This document shows, piece by piece, positions 1-4,283 of a stretch of 5,146 nt of DNA. The stretch lies in contig JASKZT010000279.1 in assembly GCA_030145965.1 (NCBI GenBank), forward strand, positions 1-5,146. Direction: 5' to 3'. Source of the DNA: Ornithinimicrobium sp. GTDB taxonomy: Bacteria > Actinomycetota > Actinomycetes > Actinomycetales > Dermatophilaceae. A program made the translations under genes and the position numbers. How positions within the stretch are numbered: position 1 is the stretch's first letter; every line of letters starts with the position of its first letter. The notes below the pieces were generated by a model. It was not told the DNA's origin and did no database searches. It was given only the letters and a program-made list of their open reading frames with translations.

Positions 1-1562
1 AAGACGTCGCCGTTGACCACGTAGACCACCGGCGTGCCGGTGCTCCACGCCCGGCTGACCTTCTCGGCGACCTCCCAGCGGTTGGCACCGTCGAGGCGCT
101 CCACCGTGCCGCCGCCCTCCTGCTCGATCGTGAAGTAGGTGGAGGAGAGCCCGGACGCCGAGCCCGGCCAGGGGTTGGCCAGCTGCAGGCCGGCGCCGCT
201 GGCGTAGGCCCAGGTGTAGGTGCCGGACGCGGTGAACCCCTCCACGCGGGCGTCGAGCACCCGCCCGCCCCACTGCCCGTGGCCGTCGCGGCGCAGGATC
301 TGCACGCGCTCGACCCGGTGGATGCCGTAGCGCTGCTCCAGCCGCGAGACGGGCAGCTGGGCCTGCCACGCGTGGCGCAGGTTGCCCGCCACCGCGTCGT
401 AGGGGTCCGGCTGCCCCCGCAGGTAGCCGTGCCCCGCGCCGCCCACGGTCGTGTGGCCGCCGGTGGAGGAGGAGTACATCGGGGTCGCCAGCTGCCGGGC
501 CCCCGTGCCGAAGGCGTAGGTGAGGACCTGCCCGTCGGTCGTGGTCACCGCGTCGGTGCTGCTGGCGTGCTCGTAGGGCGTGAGCGAGCCGTCGGGGTGG
601 CGAGCGCCGTGCCCACGGTAGGCCTGGCACGCGGTGGTGTCGCACGTGTCGTACCAGGCGTTGCCGCCGGTGCCGCGCAGCGCGTACGTGCGGGCGGCCA
701 CGGCCTGGGCGCGCAGCGCCTGCGGGTGGAAGGACACCGGCATCTCGGCCATCGTCACCGAACGCAGGTAGTCCTGCAGGGGCAGGTGGTTGACGGTGAT
801 CAGGCTGGTGGTGCCGCGGTGGGTCGCGGTGAGGGTCCCGCGGTAGGCGCGCTGCTGCCCCCCGGGCAGGAGGAGGTCCACGGTGCCCTCGGTGGGCGAG
901 CTGAAGGACACCGGGCACGAGCGGGCCATCCCGGCCGGCCAGGCGGCGCGCCAGCTGCCCGAGGCGTCCAGGCCCTCGAGGGTGCACCCTGCGGCGGAGG
1001 AGGTCGTGCTGCGCACCCGCCACTGCGCGTATCCCGTCGGGAGGGGGTAGGTGGTGGCGCCCGGGGCGGCGCCGACGACCAGGCCGGGGCGGTGGGCGAC
1101 CTGGGTGACGCCGTCGTGGTCGAGGGTGATGCCGATGCGTACCGGGCCCGTGGCGCGCGTCTCCAGGACCGTGCCCGGGTAGTAGAACGCGAGGATCTGG
1201 GCGTGGCTCAGTCCCGCCCGGGCGGCACCGTCGGCGCCGTACTGCGACATCCCGATGCCGTGGCCGAAGCCCCCGCCGCGGACGGCGTAGGTGCCCCCGG
1301 CGGGTCGCGGGTAGACCTCGGCGCCCTGCTGCGGCGCCGGGAGGGAGGTCTGGCCCGGCTCCACGACCGAGGTGGCGGTGCCCTGGACGTCGGGGTCGCC
1401 GGCGACCAGCCCGAGGCGCTGGTCGACGTCCAGCGCGGGGGAGTCGTGGTCGACGACGACGGGACCCGCGGGCTCGGGCGGGCTCCCCTCGACGGCGGAC
1501 GCCGGGAGGAGGGTGAAGGTCATCGCGGCAGCCGTGACGAGGGCGAGGATGGGACGGCGCAA
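1..1562 (-). CDS. Secreted SpoIID/LytB-domain protein with C-terminal cell wall binding repeat (3' end beyond window)
   Basis: The 520 complete codons in the window encode an exported cell-wall protein. Residues 1-23 form a signal peptide (MRRPILALVTAAAMTF..., hydrophobic core, cleavage likely after ASA). A Pro/Val/Asp-rich linker follows, then GFGHGIGMSQYGA at 98-110 and a SpoIID core around 240-400 with AEMP (Glu273) followed by QALRAQAVAARTYA, then CDTTACQAY and a YSSSTGGHT motif. In Bacillus SpoIID, a peptidoglycan lytic transglycosylase, the Glu of the equivalent EMP motif is catalytic, so activity on glycan strands is plausible. From about residue 488 a cell wall binding type 2 repeat begins (VERLDGANRWEVAEKVSRAW, then VVYVVNGDVF) and is cut by the window edge; more repeats probably follow. 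The TTG start is chosen because a perfect AGGAGGA lies 8 bases upstream and the next ATG (codon 14) would destroy the signal peptide. The gene is divergent from the hydrolase. The family is clear; the substrate and biological role are inferred. Confidence 0.9.
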   Translation of the reverse strand, partial: MRRPILALVTAAAMTFTLLPASAVEGSPPEPAGPVVVDHDSPALDVDQRLGLVAGDPDVQGTATSVVEPGQTSLPAPQQGAEVYPRPAGGTYAVRGGGFGHGIGMSQYGADGAARAGLSHAQILAFYYPGTVLETRATGPVRIGITLDHDGVTQVAHRPGLVVGAAPGATTYPLPTGYAQWRVRSTTSSAAGCTLEGLDASGSWRAAWPAGMARSCPVSFSSPTEGTVDLLLPGGQQRAYRGTLTATHRGTTSLITVNHLPLQDYLRSVTMAEMPVSFHPQALRAQAVAARTYALRGTGGNAWYDTCDTTACQAYRGHGARHPDGSLTPYEHASSTDAVTTTDGQVLTYAFGTGARQLATPMYSSSTGGHTTVGGAGHGYLRGQPDPYDAVAGNLRHAWQAQLPVSRLEQRYGIHRVERVQILRRDGHGQWGGRVLDARVEGFTASGTYTWAYASGAGLQLANPWPGSASGLSSTYFTIEQEGGGTVERLDGANRWEVAEKVSRAWSTGTPVVYVVNGDV

Positions 1563-1570
1563 GGAAGGTC

Positions 1571-1577
1571 TCCTCCT
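1571..1577 (-). promoter_or_regulatory. Shine-Dalgarno AGGAGGA that fixes a TTG start
   Basis: AGGAGGA on the minus strand lies 8 bases before TTG at 1562-1560. It is a near-complete anti-16S match and is the main reason for accepting TTG as the start of the SpoIID-domain gene, together with the signal peptide that begins at this codon. Confidence 0.85.
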
Positions 1578-1599
1578 GGGACGGGGGGTGGCCGGGACC

Positions 1600-1628
1600 A
1601 GCATGCGGCAGTGTGACGGGTGTGACAA
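1600..1628 (-). promoter_or_regulatory. Candidate housekeeping promoter of the SpoIID-domain gene
   Basis: On the minus strand, TTGTCA (1628-1623, five of six matches to TTGACA) is followed after exactly 17 bases by CATGCT (1605-1600, which keeps the A at position 2 and T at position 6 of TANNNT). Transcription would start near 1593 and give a leader of about 31 bases that contains the AGGAGGA. The -10 match is weak, which fits a promoter that needs an activator; the GTCACA repeat overlaps the -35 box. Confidence 0.45.
1609..1626 (-). promoter_or_regulatory. Tandem GTCACA repeat, MtrA-like binding site
   Basis: The minus strand reads GTCACACCC followed directly by GTCACACTG. This is two copies of GTCACAC with a 9-bp period, so they fall on nearly the same face of the helix, as for a head-to-tail dimer of a response regulator. 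The known actinobacterial MtrA motif is a direct repeat of GTCACA-type 9-mers (GTCAC-N4-GTCAC), and MtrA is known to control peptidoglycan-hydrolase genes. The site overlaps the candidate -35 box of a gene for a cell-wall-acting protein. The repeat is seen directly; the MtrA assignment is inference from motif and context. Confidence 0.5.
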
Positions 1629-1640
1629 GTGTGGTTCCCG

Positions 1641-1658
1641 AACTACACGCGAGTAGTT
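1641..1658. promoter_or_regulatory. 18-bp imperfect palindrome, possible operator
   Basis: AACTACACGCGAGTAGTT matches its own reverse complement at 16 of 18 positions (outer arms AACTAC/GTAGTT, core CGCG, one symmetric mismatched pair). It is a conspicuous AT-richer element in the divergent intergenic region. It sits about 50-65 bases upstream of the predicted start of the SpoIID transcript and about 80-95 upstream of the hydrolase start. The form suits a dimeric repressor of TetR or similar type, but I cannot name the regulator. It contains TAGTTT (1654-1659), which could itself be a -10 hexamer for rightward transcription. Confidence 0.45.
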
Positions 1659-1723
1659 TCGCGTGGTCCTGACCTGCGTCGATGGTCTTGGCGCACGAGC
1701 GCACCCGACAGGCCGACCCGCCG

Positions 1724-1729
1724 TACCGT
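1724..1729 (+). promoter_or_regulatory. Leaderless-type -10 element (TACCGT) for the hydrolase gene
   Basis: TACCGT fits the actinobacterial TANNNT -10 pattern and ends exactly 6 bases before the A of ATG at 1736, so that A would be position +1 of the transcript. There is no Shine-Dalgarno-like purine run in front of this ATG, as expected for a leaderless mRNA. No clear -35 box is visible. Confidence 0.45.
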
Positions 1730-1735
1730 GGCCGC

Positions 1736-2602
1736 ATGGAGAGCGTGGGCACGGGCGGACTGGTCCTCGACGTCGTCGCCGGGGGGCCGCCCGACGGGGC
1801 CGTGGTGCTGCTCCTCCACGGCTTCCCGCAGGACGCGACCGCGTGGGACGAGACGGCCGCGCGCCTGCACGCCGCCGGGTTGCGCACCCTCGCCCCGCAC
1901 CAGCGCGGCTACTCGCCCCGGGCCGCGCCACGCCGCGTGTCCGCCTACGCCCTGCCCGCCCTCGTGGACGACGCCCTCGCGGTCCTCGACGCCGCCGGGG
2001 CGCACCGGGCCCACGTCGTCGGGCACGACTGGGGCGGCGCGGTGGCGTGGGCGCTCGCGCAGCGCCACCCCGACCGGGTGTCCGGCCTCGTCGTGCTCTC
2101 CACACCGCACCCGGCCGCCCTGCGGGCCGCGCTGGGCCGGGGCGACCAGGCCCGGCGCAGCTGGTACGTCCTGGCGATGCAGCTGCCGCTGCTGCCCGAG
2201 GTCGTCCTGGCCGGCGTCCTGCGCCGTGGGGGCCTGCGACGCTCAGGGCTGCCCGCCGCGCACGGCCGCCGCTACGCCGCCCGCCTCGGGCGGGCGCGGG
2301 ACCTGCGCGGCCCGGTGCACTGGTACCGCGCCGCCGTGCGCTCAGCCCTGCGTCAGGCGGTGGTCCGGTCCCGGCGCGGGGAGGACGGCGCGGACGCCGA
2401 GGGGACGGTGGAGGTGCCCACGACCTTCGTCTGGGGTGCGCGGGACCCCTTCCTCGGCCGCGCGGCCGCCGAGGGCACGGCGCGGCACGTGCGGGGTGAC
2501 TACCGGTTCGTCGAGGTGGCAGCCGGTCACTGGCTGCCGGAGCGGGAGCCGGCGCTCGTCGCCGCCGAGGTGCTGGCCCGGGTGTCCTCGCCGACCGGGT
2601 GA
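1736..2602 (+). CDS. Alpha/beta hydrolase, epoxide hydrolase-like
   Basis: This is a 288-residue soluble alpha/beta hydrolase of the usual epoxide-hydrolase length. HGFP at 28-31 forms the oxyanion region, GHDWGG at 96-101 is the nucleophile elbow with Asp98, ARDP gives the acid Asp237, and AGHW gives the catalytic His265. The cap carries RSWY (Tyr144) and HWYR (Tyr197), matching the two tyrosines that open the epoxide ring in this family. GHDWGG with an Asp nucleophile argues against Ser esterases, and the Trp argues against the GHDRGG of fluoroacetate dehalogenases. One oddity is PHQRGYSP at 54-61, where relatives usually have DQRGYSP. An in-frame ATG at 1682 would add 18 residues (MVLAHERTRQADPPYRGR) that look non-coding. 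ATG 1736 is preferred because the domain starts there and a TANNNT box is spaced for leaderless initiation. The substrate is unknown. The 3' end overlaps the convergent metallophosphoesterase gene by 76 bp. Confidence 0.88.
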   Translation: MESVGTGGLVLDVVAGGPPDGAVVLLLHGFPQDATAWDETAARLHAAGLRTLAPHQRGYSPRAAPRRVSAYALPALVDDALAVLDAAGAHRAHVVGHDWGGAVAWALAQRHPDRVSGLVVLSTPHPAALRAALGRGDQARRSWYVLAMQLPLLPEVVLAGVLRRGGLRRSGLPAAHGRRYAARLGRARDLRGPVHWYRAAVRSALRQAVVRSRRGEDGADAEGTVEVPTTFVWGARDPFLGRAAAEGTARHVRGDYRFVEVAAGHWLPEREPALVAAEVLARVSSPTG

Positions 2603-3318
2603 AGGTCGTAGACCGCGTAGGCGGCGCGGATGACGGGCTGGGCGACGTTGCGCACGCGCACGCCCGCCTCCGTCACGCCCTTCTCCGTGCCCGCGTGGGC
2701 GTGGCCGTGCACGGCGAGGCTGACGGTGGCCGCCTCGTCGACCGCCTGACCGAGCAGGTAGTTGCCCAGGAAGGGCCAGATCTCCGGCGGCTCGCCGACG
2801 AGCGTGTCCTCGACCGGCGCGTAGTGCATCAGGGCGACGGTCACGTCCGGGGAGCCGGCGGCCACGTCGGCGAGCGCCTGCCCGAGCAGCTCGGCGCTGC
2901 GGCGGCCGGTGCCGGTGAAGTCCTTCATCTCGCGCTCGCCGAAGTCGCTGGCGCAACGACCGGCGAAGCCCAGCCCGAAGCCCTTGGCCCCGGCGACGCC
3001 GAGCCGGCCCGCCGGCAGGTCGATCACGACCCCCTCGCCCTCGAGGACGACCAGGCCGGCGTCGCGCAGGACCGCCGAGAGCTCCTCGGGGCGGTCGTCC
3101 TGGTGGTCGTGGTTGCCCAGGACCGCGACGACGGGCACGGACAGGTCGCGGTACTCCTCGGCGACGATCCGGGCCTCCTCGAGCGTGCCGTGCCGGGTGA
3201 GGTCGCCGGCGAGGAGCAGCGCGTCGGCGTGCTCGGCCAGGTCGCGCAACCCCGCCCGGTGCCGCCCGGCCAGGTCCGCCCCGAGGTGGATGTCGCCGAC
3301 CGCCGCGACCCGGATCAC
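2527..3318 (-). CDS. Calcineurin-like metallophosphoesterase
   Basis: This 263-residue protein has every metal-binding motif of the superfamily in order: GDIH (Asp9, His11), GDL (Asp39), GNHD (Asn69, His70), MHYAP (His165) and GHAH (His206, His208). It should be a two-metal phosphomonoesterase or phosphodiesterase in the cytoplasm, since no signal peptide or membrane segment is present; the substrate cannot be read. KGFGLGFAG at 112-120 is a second recognisable stretch. The GTG start at 3318 is chosen because GGAGG lies 7 bases upstream and IRVAAVGDIHLG begins the fold; a longer reading from 3402 adds only Arg/Pro-rich shadow sequence. GTG overlaps the TGA of the BON gene in a 4-base GTGA, so translation is probably coupled. 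The domain ends near YAVYDL (about residue 239). The last 25 residues, rich in Ser, Thr and Ala, are antisense to the end of the hydrolase gene. Confidence 0.9.
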   Translation of the reverse strand: MIRVAAVGDIHLGADLAGRHRAGLRDLAEHADALLLAGDLTRHGTLEEARIVAEEYRDLSVPVVAVLGNHDHQDDRPEELSAVLRDAGLVVLEGEGVVIDLPAGRLGVAGAKGFGLGFAGRCASDFGEREMKDFTGTGRRSAELLGQALADVAAGSPDVTVALMHYAPVEDTLVGEPPEIWPFLGNYLLGQAVDEAATVSLAVHGHAHAGTEKGVTEAGVRVRNVAQPVIRAAYAVYDLHPVGEDTRASTSAATSAGSRSGSQ

Positions 3319-3569
3319 CGCAGGTCCTCCGCCGGGTGCGGGGGGTCCGAGAGCGTCTGCTCGGCGCAGGTGAGCTCGTCGACGACCTCGCGGTCGGGGC
3401 ACAGCTCGCCGACGCGGCCGAGCACGGCGCGCCGGCTCGCCTCGCTCGAGACCTGGCCGTGGACCACGACCCGCCGGCCGTGCTCGCTGAGGTGGACGCC
3501 GAGCTCGGCGGTGGCGGCCTCCTCGGCCAGGCGCCGCTCGACGTCCCTGAGCTGGTAGGTACCGGTCAT
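3315..3569 (-). CDS. Small BON-domain protein
   Basis: This 84-residue protein is almost entirely one BON domain. Residues 8-22 (RDVERRLAEEAATAE) form the first helix, VHLSEHGRRVVVHGQVSS at 25-42 is the strand-turn-strand with the typical 'v.G.V.s' pattern, ASRRAVLGRVGELC is the second helix, and EVVDELTC at 61-68 is the final strand. BON domains bind phospholipids or other ligands. Most known ones are exported, but this one has no signal peptide or membrane segment, so it is probably cytoplasmic. It has two cysteines (57 and 68). The ATG is supported by AGGAGG 4 bases upstream. It overlaps the nucleotidyltransferase stop (ATGA) and its own stop overlaps the metallophosphoesterase GTG, so it is locked between the two enzymes. 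It may act as a small ligand-binding or adaptor subunit, which is inference. Confidence 0.8.
   Translation of the reverse strand: MTGTYQLRDVERRLAEEAATAELGVHLSEHGRRVVVHGQVSSEASRRAVLGRVGELCPDREVVDELTCAEQTLSDPPHPAEDLR
3326..3330 (-). promoter_or_regulatory. Shine-Dalgarno GGAGG of the metallophosphoesterase gene
   Basis: GGAGG lies 7 bases before GTG at 3318, inside the last codons of the BON gene (the Ala-Glu-Asp codons). It decides the GTG start over longer readings. Confidence 0.8.
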
Positions 3570-4174
3570 CGGTCCTCCTCGTGCGGGCGTGGTCGGTGGT
3601 GGGGGGAGCTGTCGCCGGGCGGCGGAAGCAGGGCGAGGTCGCGAGCCAGGCCGAGCGCCGCGCGGGCGAACGGGCTGGAGCGGGTGCCGGCGTCCACGCG
3701 GTCGGCGTCGATCTGCTCGCGCAGGCTGCGGACGACGGCCAGGATCGGGGAGAGGTCGCAGTAGTGCTCCGTGAGGGCGAGCAGCTTGGAGGTGAGCAGG
3801 TCGGTCGCCGACATGACCGGCATGCGCACGGAGTCGACGCTCATCTCCTCGGCCCGCTCCAGCAGCGGTGCGTCGACCGGCCCGCCCGCCAGGCGGAAGA
3901 TCACGTCGACCAGCCCCCCGCCGTGGCGCACCTTGAAGAGCCAGTCCTCCGGTGGCTCGAGCACCTCCAGGCCGCGTCCGCGCAGGGCGGCCCTGGCCCG
4001 GTGGGCGTCCTCCTCGAGGATGATGACGTCCGCGTCGTGCCGGCTGTCCGCGCCCCCGCGCGCGTAGACGGCACACCCGCCGGCCAGGGCGAAGGGCACC
4101 GACTCCTCCTTGAGCGCCACCGCGACGGTCTTGAGCGCGTCGAGGATCGGCTGGACCTCTCCGGAGACCACCAT
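3566..4174 (-). CDS. Nucleotidyltransferase-fold protein
   Basis: This 202-residue protein is of the DNA polymerase beta-like nucleotidyltransferase superfamily. FALAGGCAVYARGG at 28-41 carries the GG pair (32-33), RHDADVII at 45-52 carries the metal-binding Asp47 and Asp49, and LVDVIF at 88-93 supplies the third Asp90. The catalytic set therefore looks complete. VRMPVMSATDLLTSKLLAL at 117-135 is typical of the helical part in antibiotic-adenylyltransferase-like and AbiEii-like members. The expected reaction is transfer of a nucleotide to a small molecule, protein or RNA; the target is unknown. The C-terminus (184-202) is a Pro/His/Arg-rich tail that also holds the BON ribosome binding site. 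No HEPN or antitoxin partner is adjacent, so a classical MNT-HEPN or AbiE toxin-antitoxin pair is not supported. The start at 4174 has no clear Shine-Dalgarno but has GATCAT at the leaderless -10 position. An open frame reaching 4768 is an Arg-rich shadow of the upstream gene. It is the first gene of the coupled trio. Confidence 0.85.
   Translation of the reverse strand: MVVSGEVQPILDALKTVAVALKEESVPFALAGGCAVYARGGADSRHDADVIILEEDAHRARAALRGRGLEVLEPPEDWLFKVRHGGGLVDVIFRLAGGPVDAPLLERAEEMSVDSVRMPVMSATDLLTSKLLALTEHYCDLSPILAVVRSLREQIDADRVDAGTRSSPFARAALGLARDLALLPPPGDSSPHHRPRPHEEDR
3573..3579 (-). promoter_or_regulatory. Shine-Dalgarno AGGAGGA of the BON gene
   Basis: AGGAGGA lies just before ATG at 3569 (AGGAGG plus 4 bases) and is formed by the Glu-Glu-Asp codons at the end of the nucleotidyltransferase gene. 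It rules out the longer open reading that begins near 4076 in the same frame. Confidence 0.8.
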
Positions 4175-4180
4175 CTGCCC

Positions 4181-4186
4181 ATGATC
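4181..4186 (-). promoter_or_regulatory. Possible leaderless -10 element (GATCAT) for the nucleotidyltransferase gene
   Basis: GATCAT on the minus strand matches TATAAT at four of six positions and ends 6 bases before ATG at 4174, the spacing of a leaderless start. No ribosome binding site precedes this ATG. The first base differs from TANNNT and no -35 box is evident, so this is tentative. If real, the trio has its own promoter. Confidence 0.3.
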
Positions 4187-4259
4187 GCGAGGCCCTGCGG
4201 GGGCGGCGAGCGGAAGCGTCGCCGGGGGAGGGAGGGGACGGCGAGGCCCGTCCGTGGCG

Positions 4260-4280
4260 CCGAGCGGGCCGCGGGCTCGG
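4260..4280 (-). terminator. GC hairpin just after the YbjN-like gene
   Basis: CCGAGC (4260-4265) and GCTCGG (4275-4280) form a 6-bp GC-rich stem around a 9-base loop, 3 bases beyond the stop codon at 4286-4284. There is no following T-tract, as is common for candidate terminators in high-GC actinobacteria. It could slow or end transcription, or simply protect the 3' end. Confidence 0.3.
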
Positions 4281-4283
4281 TCG

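Noticed and set aside
279..1616. Plus-strand open frame of 445 codons opposite the SpoIID gene
   Set aside because: Low-complexity Gly/Ala/Arg/Val product with no family features; it is the antisense shadow of a clearly coding minus-strand gene.
1663..2633. Other plus-strand frames inside the hydrolase gene
   Set aside because: Arg/Pro/Ala-rich products without motifs; the hydrolase frame carries the complete catalytic set.
2599..3558. Plus-strand frame of 319 codons whose GTG overlaps the hydrolase stop as GTGA, resembling a coupled downstream gene
   Set aside because: The product is biased Gly/Val/Arg/Ala sequence antisense to the metallophosphoesterase, whose catalytic motifs are complete. 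The overlap is coincidental and no ribosome binding site supports it.
3315..4076. Longer reading of the BON frame (253 codons), suggesting a fusion protein
   Set aside because: Everything upstream of 3569 is Arg/Pro/Gly-rich shadow of the nucleotidyltransferase. The AGGAGGA and ATGA overlap fix the short start.
3566..4174. Nucleotidyltransferase as the toxin or antitoxin of an MNT-HEPN or AbiE pair
   Set aside because: The neighbours are a BON protein and a YbjN-like protein. No HEPN domain, AbiEi-like protein or other antitoxin is present.
4199..4237. Four G-runs on the plus strand (possible G-quadruplex) in the gap before the nucleotidyltransferase gene
   Set aside because: One loop would be 20 bases long, and the runs are expected by chance at this GC content.
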